Below, piece by piece: positions 10,891 through 22,226 of a stretch of 64,000 nucleotides of DNA (position 1 is the first letter of the stretch; every line of letters begins with the position of its first letter). Source of the stretch: Ceratotherium simum simum (lineage: Eukaryota > Chordata > Mammalia > Perissodactyla > Rhinocerotidae); contig NW_004454156.1 of assembly GCF_000283155.1 (NCBI RefSeq), forward strand, positions 40,311,635 to 40,375,634. The letters are read 5' to 3'. Position numbers and translations under genes: made by a program. The notes beneath the pieces were generated by a model that made no database searches, was not told the DNA's origin, and worked only from the letters and a program-made list of their open reading frames with translations.

Positions 10891-13655
10891 TTTTAGAAGG
10901 GATTATCCTTCATCTCATGATTTCCAGGGTTATGTGGAAGTTCCTGAGCACCTCTCTCTAACTCTCTATTTCTGTCAATTAGCACCAAGTCCATGGGTCA
11001 AGAATACTATAAAACAGCAAACATCCAGGCTCAGAATTCTTCTATCCGGGCCTTTCTCTACTGAATCTATGGAAACACCCTCTACAGCACTCATCCTGGA
11101 GCTCTTGAATTCCTGAAGAGTATTAATTGCAGCTCAGAGAGTCAGAAAGTTTTCCTACTCCGATTGCAAAGGTTATTATACTTTTCTTGGATTACCTCTG
11201 ACAAATCCTAAAATTTCACCTTTCCCCATAGATAATTAGGAGCAGGTCTGGAGAATGCTGCTGCAGCATCCTGAGCTGCAGACACAGAGGTCCGAGGCAG
11301 CAAACGCCAGAGCCCTCCTACTTTCCTTCTTTTAGCTTGGCTAAGTCAAGGACAGAGAATGAGCAAGGAGAGAAAGTGAAATGGTTGCAACCTTTGGCTG
11401 GAGTCAAGGAATTCTGAGGATGTTCACCTCAGTGCATTCGAGACCAGAGACAGCTTCCCGCTGCTCCTCAGCTGTTGCCAAGCGCATTTCTTTGAGTTCA
11501 CCGAGTCAGCCAAACCTTTTATGCCCTGGATATGCCCTAAATTCATGCTGCTTGAGCAAATGCCGGCAATCTCCTCCATTTGCTTAAATGCTCTATCCAT
11601 GGCTGTTTCTATACCTCTCAGGAACATATAATCCAAACCTTACGCAACAACTGTGCTCAGTGCTTTTGTGTCTGTGTGTCTATGTACACATGCACGCACG
11701 ACCACCAGTCTTCTTCTGCTACTTCACCATGACTATCAAGGGTGCCACTATCTTGCCAATATTTTTTTCCATTCCTCTATGAATGCCACCTTTTTCCCTA
11801 ATTCTTCTCAATTGTCTTCAGACTTTCCCCATTGATTTCTTCAAAATATAGTTCACCAACAAATCAGACCGGATTGATCCAAGTCACAAATCCTGAAGAC
11901 ACCCTACATATCTCTGTGATGTTACATGTGGTAAATTCAGAGGACACAGAAACAAATCTGCCCATTCAACGCTGGTAAAGAGCCCAGGTTTTAACTCCAA
12001 ACTCTAAACTGGAACATTTAACTAGCAACAAACGTCTCCTAATACTTATCATTTCAGCTGTTGTAACTGAACCATAAAATTGAATTATTTATTTTTCAAA
12101 TAAGAATGGATGGTTGTTTAATAAGTTCAGTATTATTTGGGCAATGACAGCAAAAATAAATGTTAAGGAAATGTGTGTTTCAAAAATCTCATTGGCAGAT
12201 TTCTACAATCTTATTAAAACCTGGATGTCTGCCCTTAATTCTAGACATCAGATCTAGTCTAAGTTTTATTAAACACTTTGCGACCACTTCTCCAAGTTTA
12301 CCTAATCTTCAACCTTCAATGTAGTAATTTTAACCAGACCATAGGTCAAATTATTTAAGGAAAAAAAAAAAAAACTTTCACAACAAATTCTACATCCTGT
12401 AAAATCTTTTACATTTAAATCATAAAACTATTTAAAATGTTTACTCATGTAATTCAAATCAGCCAGAAATTATCCCTCAATTATCTGGATATTGTCAACA
12501 ATGTGATTTTTGGCCTGAAATCTCCAAATCCTTGCATCGGTTTTCAAACGTACCTTGCATGCAAACATAATTTTACAGTCTAATTTTACCATTCACCAAA
12601 AAAGCCCTGTAATTAGGTGTCTGTCTGCTTCATGATCAGAACTGTCTGTGAAAGAACACGGAAAAAAGAACTTACGTGCAAAATTTCCTAATCTGCGTTT
12701 GACAGTTTTTAAAGGAAAAGAGTAGTAATTAGTAACAATGTTCCAAAAGACTCAACAAACCCTTCTAATAATGAATGAGACTGTCATTTTTATTTTACTA
12801 CATTTGTCTTTATTGCATCATGTCTATGATCTCAGCCTAGGGCACAGAGTTAGAGAGAGATGCACAGATAAAAATGAACAATGTTATCTTCGTGAAGAAC
12901 ACATCTTGACCAAATGGCAAGTTTAAAACTGGGCACTGGCAGGATGCAGCTTAACGTATACCAAACTCACATTAAAAAAAAGATAGTAAAAACAAAAATC
13001 TAGCATGGCAGAAATTAATACAGAATTACCCTTAAAATTATACTGACAGTCTTCTGTCTTTTTTAAACTTTAAAGTATACGGCTTAAAAAATCTGCAGTG
13101 TTTACCTACTTTTTAATAATGGACACAAGTACCTTAAAAATAAGGTAACCTCAAAAAATTCTGCTTATGAGAACTTTACATTTAAAATGCATCTCTCTCT
13201 GTCAGGTGATCTGCAGTGATTACACTGGATTAGCTTTTGTGGACAAAGAGTCTCTTTGGTGAAACTATATTTTCTGAACCAATATTAGAACATGTGAGTT
13301 GATGGAGGATGTTTACCCTCACCAGGTACAAGAGAAAATCTTAGAGACAACATCTGTAAGGCAAAACAGTATAACTTCAGGGACATTTTAGTGGTTTTGG
13401 AGGACAACAGAATAGAATATTTGAAATTAGAACTGAATAGAAAATCTGAAAGGCAGGGCCTTGGTAACTATTTCCCAGACTCTTCCAACTGAGAACGTAC
13501 AGTGAAACCTCCTTAAATCAGACACCAGTGACTCAGAATTTGGACTAATTAAAGACAGAAGCTGGGACAAAGTTTAACCCAGCCTAAATAATGCTTAAAA
13601 TACTCATGAAGGAAAAAACTGTTTTCATCTCTCAGGCATGCTAGTTTTAATTCAC

Positions 13656-13737
13656 TTTTTTTTTTTTCCATCAAAGTAGATTTCCTCGGTACACTTGTTC
13701 TCCACACTTGATCTCAGCCAGAAGGCTGCGAAGCAAT
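13656..13737 (-). pseudogene. U2 snRNA 5'-end-like fragment with A-tail (retropseudogene)
   Basis: On the minus strand 13737-13702 reads ATTGCTTCGCAGCCTTCTGG then CTGAGATCAAGTGTGG. Against the U2 snRNA 5' end as I know it this is about 30 of 36 matches, starting exactly at U2 nucleotide 1. Beyond nucleotide 36 the similarity stops. About 34 unrelated bases follow, then a 12-base A run (T run at 13656-13667 on the plus strand). The exact 5' start plus an A-tail fits an L1-mobilised U2-derived chimera. I could not find a convincing target-site duplication. It lacks the rest of U2 and cannot be functional. Confidence 0.55.
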
Positions 13738-14003
13738 GGGCAGCTTGTTTTCTACCTCGAGTTTCAGCTATTATATTTTCCGAACGCAATAAAAATGCGT
13801 TTTGGAAAAGGTCCCGTAACACTGATTTATTTTAGTATACAAAGCTGGCCTCTTCCCCCTTGTCATTTTAATTAATGAGGTTTCTTGCATATTTACAATA
13901 TTCAGTTGGCCACTGAGTATTTCCCTTCTTTTGGATAACCCTGCCCCCACCCCCCGCCCCCAAAAATGATCCAAAATAGGAATAAAAAATTATCATTACT
14001 TAC

Positions 14004-14126
14004 GAACACAACTTGAAAAGGTAGGATCTGGCCCAAATCCCATTTTGCAGGTACATCTATAGCTGCCCATGGTATTCAAACACTCACCATTAGGGCACAC
14101 ACCCTGTAGCTGGCATTCATTAATAT
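14004..14126 (-). CDS. LTBP1: LTBP1 exon: calcium-binding EGF-like domain
   Basis: This 123-nt exon has phase 1 at both ends, with acceptor ttcctgcag and donor gtaagt after a terminal C. It encodes one complete calcium-binding EGF module, starting DINECQLQGVCPNGECL and ending FSSCV. All six cysteines are present (NEC, GVC, GEC, YRC, CTC, SSC). The DINE start is the calcium ligand signature, and CLNTMGSYRCTC fits the consensus for Asn beta-hydroxylation. The module sits between the first and second 8-Cys domains. One domain per symmetrical exon is the usual LTBP/fibrillin arrangement. No residue expected for calcium binding is missing. Confidence 0.97.
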
Positions 14127-14289
14127 CTGCAGGAAAACACAATTCTTTTAGAAGGAGAAGCCAAGCCCTATTGAACAGATTCTGGCTGTAAACTGCATTT
14201 GCTTTCTTTTCCCTACAGTCATTTCTTAGTTATAGTAAATAAGGGATGCTAGAAACTTGTAATGCAGCAGGTGTGAAAGATCTAAAATC

Positions 14290-15360
14290 TAATCAATAAA
14301 CATTTACTGAACATCTACAATTTATCTAACAAATATTTATTACACACCTACTATGTACTCGATTCTGTTCTGGGTATGAGGTCTTTACCAGTGAACAAAA
14401 CTGACAAAAAACTCCAGCCTGCACAGAGCTTACATTTTAGTGTGAGTGAGTGTATGTTAGGTATTACAGAGCATACAGATAAAGCAAAGACTCTCACCTT
14501 GGAGATACTGACAGTCTAGTTGCACATACAACTAAGCAAAAATTTAAAGAAGTGAAAATCAGTTCAAGCTATAACAATTGGAAGAAAGCTCATAAACTTG
14601 AAGAAGTTAAATTATGAAATTCCCTATATAGACAGTAAGAGCCACTGGAGGAAGTTAGAGGTAGGGGAGACTGCAGCATGGAGAAGGAGGTAAGACTTCA
14701 TCAGGTGTTGCAGTTGGGGAGGAGCTGGATGGATGCGGCGGAGGGGCGAATGATCTACATGGGTGGACACTGGAGCGTGAGACTGGAGAAGGGAAGGGGG
14801 CTTAGGAAATTGTGAGTCAAACCGTTGGCTGGAAAAGAAGTTTCAGGAAGGTAAACAGTTGGAAAAAGAGCTGCTTAAAGGCAGGCTAGGTTTGGATTCA
14901 ATTTTATTGAGAACAAGGAGCTACACTAAAGATTTCTGAGCAGGAGGAAGATATAATCAAAGGCAGGCTCTAGGGAAATTTGTCTGGCCAGCACATGGTT
15001 TGGTGGGAAGAGATTAAAAGTTTGCTCACTGAAGGAGTAATGCAAGTATGAGACTGGTGACAAGCCAGGTTGGTGACAGCCGGAATAATCAGGATGAGAA
15101 GGAAGTTTTTTGTTTTTTTGTTTTTTCAAAGAACAATTGACAATGCATGGTGCTTGGCCAACACAACACTAGAAAGGAAGAGAAAGGAGTCCAAGATGCC
15201 TGGAAGGCCTCTAATCTGAAGAAAGAGGAAAAGACATTCTTGGTTTTATGGAAAGTCTGAGGAAGAAAGAGGCAGATGAAGAGATTAGTTCTACACTTGA
15301 AGGTCACACTGAGATAACCAACTATAAATTCCCAGCAGCAGCAGCAGATTCAGAAATGAA
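14290..15360 (+). repeat. Ancient interspersed repeat, class not determined
   Basis: The start 'ctaacaaatatttattacac' with 'cctactatgtactcgattct' and 'gtgaacaaaactgacaaaa', then the G/A-rich stretch with 'gagcaggaggaagatataat', resembles a widely dispersed ancestral mammalian repeat. I am sure of the overall pattern but not of the family. The stretch between may include unrelated sequence. Confidence 0.45.
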
Positions 15361-15417
15361 GTGAAAGAGGAAGCTATGGTTGGAAATAGAGACTTAGGGT
15401 CATCTGCATATGGTGAC

Positions 15418-15740
15418 TGCTATGGTCTAAATGTTTATATCCCCCCAAAATTCATATGTTGAAATCCTAACCCCCAAAGGTGATGGCATTAGTAGGTGGG
15501 GCCTTTGGGAGGTGCTTGTCATGAGAGTGGAACCCTCATGAATGCGACTAGTGCCTTATAAAAGAGGCTCCAGAGAGAACCCTAGCACCCTCCACCATGT
15601 GAGGACACAATGGAACCAGGAAGAGGAAGGCCACCATGCTGCTGCCTTGATCTTGGACTTCCTAGTCTCCTTAATATCTGTTGTTTATAAGCTCCCCAGT
15701 CGGTGGAATTTTGTTATAGCAGTCTGAATGGACTAAGACA
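15418..15740 (+). mobile_element. Solo LTR relic, ERVL-MaLR (MLT1/MST-like)
   Basis: It begins tgctatggtctaaatg and ends gaatggactaagaca, so it has the TG...CA ends of an LTR. It contains 'aattcatatgttgaaatcct', 'aggtggggcctttgggag' and 'gatcttggacttcc', all typical of the MaLR group. A TATA-like 'cttataaaag' lies at about 15556. There is no internal region, so it is a solo LTR of about 323 bp. Possible 5-bp flanks do not match well. Confidence 0.85.
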
Positions 15741-17204
15741 CTGATCCAAGGGGAAATCAAAATAATTTGAAAGAGGAGAGATGAAAATGTGGTGATTTTA
15801 AAAAGATTACAGTCATTTGCAAAAATAATTAATTAAAAATCAAAAATAGGATGTGACAAGTTAAAAGTGAAAAATTTGTAATCATTTATATTTTATTCAG
15901 TGTAGCCTATGAAGCTTAATAGTTAACCGACTTTGGCTATTAGTCCTTCCTTTTCAAATAAGATTTAACTCCTCCAATCATTAATTCTGGTAAAACTTAT
16001 TAAGGATCCTAAAATATTAATTTTCTAAATTAAAATTGGACACAATGGTAGCAAAACATTACTAGCATAATCGTCACATAAAAAGACAAACACAGCCCTC
16101 AATAAATCATTATTTGGTTCTATTTCATTTTGTAAGTAGACATAGATATCTACATAGATATTTTATCCAACACATGCAGTTTTAAATTTAATTTCAGTGA
16201 TAAAATAGAACATTTTCAATGGCATTCAAATGACAAGCTAACATATACTATTTGTTGTATAAATTCTACAGCATTCCAGCTTGGATCCAGCTGGAAACTG
16301 GTAGAGCTAGATTACACCTGGCACAGCATATGGTCCAGCATCTGACCATCTTATTCTTTATCAGAGTGTGTGTTGTGCTGTAATACACATTCATGCACAG
16401 CATGTAATTGAAAATATTCCCCCATAATTCATTCTCCTTAAGAAAACCACCATGAAGGACTAGGAAGAGTGCCAAGTCCAGTTCGGGCTTACATGGTATA
16501 AGCAAAGCCCCTATCATATATCCCAACTTAAACCTCAAGTCTGGGTAACCAGCCAGTTGTAGTCAAAAAGGCTGGACAAAATCTCCAGTCTTCTGCTTCC
16601 CCTCACATCCCCACTAGGGTATGATTATTAGCCTTCCTATTTCTCCGAGTAGCCTGTACCCCTGTTCATTGGTTGCACCACCACACACTCCATGTTCATC
16701 TCTTGGAACCCAGAATTTTTCCTTCTTGGGAAGGTTTCTATGAAGTACCATCCCAGCCTCGCTGCTGGCTGCCAGGTTAAGGTGGAGTTTTTTTCCCTCC
16801 AATGCATAAATACCTGATGTACACCCATGGCCTTGTACCCTCTTCCCATGCCCCCTCAACTCTCCTCAACACTGCCCACTGCCTTGACCATAATGCCACG
16901 GGTGTGGAGGACAGGAATTAAGATTTAAAACAACAACAACTACAGATATAAACAGGAAACAACAGAAAAACCCACAAGGAAAGAGAATCATGCAAGACTT
17001 TTTCTACTACCTCTATTCTTATCAGCTTCTGCCACCAGCACTGGCACCACATCTCCCCTAATTTTGGCCCCAGAAACCCAGAAGCATGGACCTTCCTTCG
17101 TGACACACTCGCACAGCTTCCAGAAAAACTCCTGTTTCCCTCGACTGCCTCTATTTTTAATCACATTCTCTGAAGTACCATAAATTAGAGATTAAATTTC
17201 CAAG

Positions 17205-18130
17205 TTTTTTTTTTTTAGTTTATATACAGCAATTTATATCAATCTTAAGTATACAGCTAGATGAATTTTTACATATACATATGTGTGTATATGTATATGG
17301 GTACATGTGTATATGTGTGTGTGCACATACTGTGTGACTCCCACCCACATTATGGTTTAGAACGTTTCCATCACCTCAGAGGGCTCCTTTGTGCCCATTT
17401 CCAGTCAACATCTCTGTCCCCACAGGTAACTACTATTCTGACTTCTATCATCATTGATTAGTCTTGCCTGTTCTTGAATTTCATATAAATGGAATTATAT
17501 CGTACGTATTCTTTTGTCTGACTTCTTTTATTCATTATTATGCCCATGATATTCAATATTGCATGCAGTTCATTTTTTTATTGCTGTGTTATATTTTATT
17601 GTGTGAGGATATCAAAATTAATTTATCCATTCTAACTTTTGATTATCATTAACAATGCTTCTGTGAACATTCATATATGTGTGTGTATATATATGTGTGT
17701 ATATATATATACGTGTGTATATATATGCATATATATGTGTATAAATATATATATGTGTATATATATGCATATATATATGTGTATAAATATATATGTGTAT
17801 ATCTATATATATGTGTATATCTTTTAGTAGGCCTAGGCACTCATTACTCTTGGGTGTATATCTAGGAGTAGGATTTCTGGATCACTACAGAAGGTCCATG
17901 TTTACTTTAATGAATTTTGTCAAATAGTCGTCCAAAGTAGTTATTCCAGTTCTCACTCCCAGTATCAACTGTTCCACAACCTCGTCAAATTATTGTTAGT
18001 CTTTTTCATTTTAGTCATTTTGGTTGGTGTGTAGAGTAATCTCATTGTGGTTTTAATTTGTACTTGCTTTTCATATATTTATTAGCCATATGGATATAAA
18101 AACATTCTCTTCTAAAATATAAGTATCTAT
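17205..18130 (-). mobile_element. Old L1 relic, minus orientation
   Basis: A T run at 17205-17216 marks the A-tail side. The words 'tcatataaatggaattatat', 'ttgctgtgttatattttatt', 'ttgggtgtatatctaggag', 'tagtcattttggttggtgtg' and 'aatctcattgtggttttaat' follow one another as in the reverse complement of an L1 3' region (ORF2 end plus 3' UTR). An expanded TATATG-type microsatellite interrupts it at 17670-17822. Confidence 0.8.
17670..17822. repeat. Compound (TA)n/(TG)n microsatellite
   Basis: About 150 bp of tatatg, tgtgta and tatata words, with a recurring 'atatatgcatatatatgtg' unit of higher order. It produces long but meaningless Tyr/Ile/Cys-rich open frames on both strands. A shorter related block lies at 17270-17325. 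Confidence 0.95.
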
Positions 18131-18185
18131 AACAATGTTGTAGGTCAGTAAAACTGATTCCCCCTTAGCACTCAGGGAGGATCAG

Positions 18186-18347
18186 TGGTAATTCTCAAAG
18201 AGGGGTGTGTGCTTGCCTGGGGGGCATTTTGTGTTGTCACTAGGACTGGGGAACACACAACAGGTGGACACCGGGGATGCTAAACACTCTACAAGTGTGG
18301 TTAGTTCCCCTTGACAAAGAATTGTTTTGCTAAAAATGTCAATAAAG
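18186..18347 (+). mobile_element. Degraded MER5A-like hAT relic
   Basis: It shows the MER5A order in decayed form: 'gtaattctcaaagaggggt', 'ttgtgttgtcactaggactg', 'gggatgctaaacactctac', 'caaagaattgttttgc' and 'aaaatgtcaataaagccc'. Ends are not clear. Confidence 0.65.
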
Positions 18348-19123
18348 CCCTCACACAGAGGTGATGAAAATGTGAGTTTGTAAGTGCAAAAGGGACCATT
18401 TTGAAGTGAGGCTGTCTGAAGAACGATAGGGTGGGGTTGGGTGCTGGCTACAACAGAAAACTTGAAGGGTTTCATTCACTTGACTCAGTGTCTGTATCTT
18501 CTACATCTGGACAGTCCCCTGCTGTCTCTGAGACTCTGCTTTGGCCTTCGCATAAATAGGAGGCTCAACCAGACGCAGAGACTGGGTCACCCAAATCCCT
18601 GAGTTTGGGTTGTGTGGCCTGTGATCTGCAAGGCCAGAGTCTTAGCACTACCAAGTCTGACCGGGACCCTGATACGATTCATCAGACACAACCGTGATCT
18701 CCTGACCTGTTCCTGGAGCCCTGGGCACGCTGCACACTTGCTTTAAGCACGGCAGTTCCCTTGCATCTGCTTCAAAAACTGAGCTTCTATGATAAAATGG
18801 CATTTCTTAAAAAAATTTGAAAATCACTGATTTAAATTATTTCTGTGTCAAATCATGTTCCAGATTTCAACCACTCACTCACAAATAAAACTTTAAAAAG
18901 CATTCTATTCATAAATTTTTAATGCCTAATATGCAAAATTTTACATCTAAAAATTAGATAAGAATTCTTATTTTTGTGCCAGTTCATTCTTCCACTCTCT
19001 GCTTTGTTCCTGAGAGGATTGTGGGTTAAAAAAAAAAAAGGCAAAAACCTTATCCCCCACGGTTTTTAATTTAGAACCTCAGAAATTAATAAGAAACAAG
19101 AGCAATTATCTAAATGACTTTCT

Positions 19124-19335
19124 TTTTTTTTTTTTAAAGATTTATTTATTTATTTTCGCCCCAAAGCCCCAGTAGATAGTTGTATGTCATAGTTGCACAG
19201 CTTCCTAGTTGCCGTATGTGGGACACGGCCTCAGCGTGGCCGGAGAAGCGGTGCGTCGGTGTGCGCCCGGGATCCGAACCCGGGCCGCCAGCATCAGAGA
19301 GCACGCACTTAACCGCTAAGCCACAGGGCCGGCCC
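19124..19335 (-). mobile_element. ERE SINE, minus orientation
   Basis: The reverse strand begins ggggccggccctgtggctta, has a ggttcggatcccgggcgca B-box region and an A-rich tail (T run at 19123-19136). The 14-bp target-site duplication ctaaatgactttct is perfect at 19110-19123 and 19336-19349. Confidence 0.95.
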
Positions 19336-19872
19336 CTAAATGACTTTCTGAAGTAGTCAAGCGCTTTAAGACCTTTCTAAATAAACTGAAGGGAATTAGA
19401 GATTCGCAGAGATTAAGAACAATACGGGTTAACTAAACATGTTCTATCTGAATATGAGAAGTTGAAAGAGTACTGTAAGAGAAGACATTATCAGGGCAAA
19501 GTTTAACAATTATATGGAACATGACTGGTAAACTATGAATTATAATTCTATTTAGGCTTCAATTCGTGAGGCAATTTTTTAATCAAATAGAAGCTTCTAA
19601 CTTGATTATAACTTTTATAAATAACTGATTTGACAAATATAATTGTGTTTCAGAAGTCTCATATTTTACAGGGTCAGCCAATCTCCCTTCATGTATTCTG
19701 ATTTAATTAAAAACTCTTTAGTACTTATTTTGAAAAACAGATAAATGAATTTGTTCATTGTTCTCCCTCTGTAGACTACCAAATTTCTCTGGAAAACTGG
19801 AATTCTACCCTTGGAAGGAACAGTATAACAACTGCACACAGCACAGCTTACCGAGTTAAAGAAGGAAGGTCA

Positions 19873-20189
19873 GGGGCCGGCCCCGCGGCTTAGCGGTTAA
19901 GTGCGTGTGCTCCGCTGCTGGCGGCCCGGGTTCAGATCCCGGGCGCGCACTGACGCACCGCTTGTCCGGCCATGCTGAGGCCACATCCCACATACAGCAA
20001 CTAAGACGGATGTGCAACTATGACATACAACTATCTAGTGGGGCTTTGGGGAGAAAAAGGGAAAAAACAGAGGAGGATTGGCAATAGATGTTAGCTCAGG
20101 GCCAGTCTTCCTCAGCAAAAAGAGGAGGATTGGCATGGATGTTAGCTCAGGGCTGATCTTCCTCACCAAAAAAAAAAAAAAAAAAAAAA
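19873..20189 (+). mobile_element. ERE SINE, full length with extended tail
   Basis: The head ggggccggccccgcggctta starts at about 19873 and the B box region 'ggttcagatcccgggcgcgc' follows. The tail has two 'gatgttagctcaggg' copies and then about 23 A. Target-site duplication aaagaaggaaggtca lies at 19858-19872, with its second copy at 20187-20201. Confidence 0.95.
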
Positions 20190-20529
20190 GAAGGAAGGTC
20201 AAAATGAATGGCTGAAGGAGCTGGCACTCTTGTAAAGCCAATCACCCATCCCCATACCTCCAACTGAGCTGCTGTCTTAGGGCAGTCTAGAAGTGTATCG
20301 AAGCAGAAACAAGGAGAGAAGCTCATACAGCCCCATACGCCCCTTTAGAGTACACAAAATCCATGAGGCTACAGCTAATGTGAAGAATATTTACACACTT
20401 CTCCACTTAATTAAAACATTTATAGAGTGTCTCTGCCCAGTGCAGTCTATTATATACCTCAGGGCATATATCAAGTTCACTAATACGAGGGAATGATACA
20501 ATATCTTAGCACAATGAGGCAAAGATCTT

Positions 20530-20650
20530 CGTCATCATCCTTTACACAGCACACCGTGTCTCACTGGAACTTCCTAACAATTCTGGATGGTGAGCAACAC
20601 ATGAATAGTTATTCCTATTTTATAGAGATAATTTTGTCCAAGGTCATATT
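20530..20650 (-). repeat. MIR SINE, minus orientation
   Basis: The stretch 'ttcctattttatagagataa' followed by 'ttgtccaaggtcatat' resembles the reversed MIR signature (cattttacag...gcccaaggtcac). It is diverged. Confidence 0.55.
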
Positions 20651-20739
20651 TTTTAAAAGGCTCAAGGAGGAATGGGGAAATCTAATGGGAGAAATATCCC
20701 ACTAAGGCCTAGTTTTGGTCTACCTAGAATATCAAATTA

Positions 20740-20850
20740 TGTCACCTAAGCAACTCAATTTCTCTTAATCTCAGTTTCCTCTCCTGCAACACAAAGGGGC
20801 TGAACCAGATAGTCTCCAAGGTGACTTCTAGCTTAAATATTCTGACTTCA
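20740..20850 (+). repeat. MIR SINE fragment
   Basis: Contains 'aatctcagtttcctctcctg', 'aaaggggctgaaccagatag' and 'tctccaaggtgacttctagc', in MIR order. Confidence 0.75.
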
Positions 20851-21288
20851 AAACAATCTGCCAGTTGCCAGCGTTGAAAAATGCCCAGGAATACATGAAG
20901 TATGACACTTAAGTCATAATATATTATGAATAGCATAAGTACCCTTATGGAAAATAAACACACTTTTATGTATCTGTTCTCCTACAGGAAATATGTATGT
21001 TTAACAAAGTGAGTAATAATTTACTGCCTTTTTAGTGACGCAAGTTTTTACAGGAAATGAAGCGCATCCAGTAAGCAACAGGAATTAGGTACAAAGAACA
21101 GTACATGAAGATCTTTATACTGTGTGAAAATATGAAGCTTTCCGGAGATTCTGCTGTGTATATTCAGCTTTTGCTGATGGACAGAAATTCCATCATACAA
21201 TTTAGCAATATGACTTCCACTTGAAAGCAGAAAAAAATCTCTATTGAGGTAAATACTTTTCCTAGACAGACAGACCATTTGGTTATTT

Positions 21289-21342
21289 AATAGGAATCAC
21301 TTACTTTAGATAGATAATAGGAATCACTTACTTTAGATAGAT
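21289..21342. repeat. 27-bp perfect tandem duplication
   Basis: Two identical 27-nt units starting aataggaatcacttacttta lie at 21289-21315 and 21316-21342. Perfect identity implies a recent duplication. Confidence 0.95.
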
Positions 21343-22076
21343 AAAGTGTTCACTCTCCAAAAGGACAATGTATTTCTTAAACTTCCAGAGAAGCAGCTTC
21401 ACACTGGGTACACATACCCCTGAAGGCACATGACCATAGTCCTCAGGGTACACACATGCTTGGATACTTCTAAGGGAATCAATTTCTAAATCTTGAGCCT
21501 TCATACATTTCCTTTTCTAAAAGGGATCTGCCTAAGAACACATTTTCCAACCTTCTTTTTATTTCTCCCTTACTCAGCATCTTGCTTCTCTTTACAAAGT
21601 CAAGGCGTAACTCCTGCCCATCTGGAATCTTTCTGGGCTTTCTAGGTACATTGTCCTACAATGTAAAATTCTCCAAGGCACCAAACAAATAAACAATTCA
21701 CGAATATCTCTCTCCTGAGAGTTACAGGAAGAGTGATAAGTCTGATTTGTTTCATACGAAGGCCTGGCTCTGCCAATTAGGTTAGACGGCAGACATTATT
21801 CATAAACTGAATGAGCCAACTCCACAGCTCCACGGTTTTGGTGAAAACAGGCTTAAAGCACATATCTAGTAAGAATATGCCAGAAATGAATCTACTGCAT
21901 TCATTTAATTTTTCATGAAAAAAAATAGATGTCAGCTTAAAAATGTGTGAACACATAAGTGTTTCAAAATTATTTTAGGAGACAAGTGAGCAAAAAAACA
22001 TTTGGAGACCAATGTTCTAGAGCAGTTTTACCCAAGATATGTTATATGAAACACAAGCTTTGTGAGAATTCTGCTA

Positions 22077-22226
22077 AAAGAGGGGTTCTGTGGCCAAACA
22101 TGTTTGAGAAACACTGCGTATTCTACAAACATGAGCACATTAAAGACCCTGAGAAGTCCTTTGGCAAGGACTCTTGGCTTTCTTTAACTTGGTGTTTTTC
22201 ACACATTTGGCCACGGAACCCTTTTT
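22077..22226. mobile_element. Inverted-repeat DNA element, probably hAT relic
   Basis: The left arm has 'ggggttctgtggccaaacat' and 'gtttgagaaacactg'; the right arm at 22190-22226 has ggtgtttttcacacatttgg then ccacggaaccc. The arms are reverse complements with scattered mismatches over about 36 nt, separated by about 73 bases. The 'gggttcygtggccaaa' word occurs in known hAT-derived mammalian repeats. Confidence 0.6.

Larger units (their letters stand above)
7264..14003 (-). other. LTBP1: LTBP1 intron, 6.7 kb
   Basis: Holds a 34-bp imperfect tandem duplication at 7667-7734, a MIR at 9685-9925, two adjoining hAT/MER relics at 10294-10698, another MIR at 10735-10890, a U2 snRNA-like fragment at 13702-13737 and a C-rich run at 13945-13963. 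About 7740-9680 and 10900-13640 contain nothing I can name. Confidence 0.85.

Noticed and set aside
13945..13963. C-rich run as a G-quadruplex regulatory site near the EGF exon
   Set aside because: Only one long C run with a single G interruption; too little to claim a structured element.
15542..15727. 61-residue open frame
   Set aside because: Lies inside the MaLR LTR relic.
17639..17865. Tyr/Ile/Cys-rich open frames on both strands
   Set aside because: They are translations of the TATATG microsatellite.
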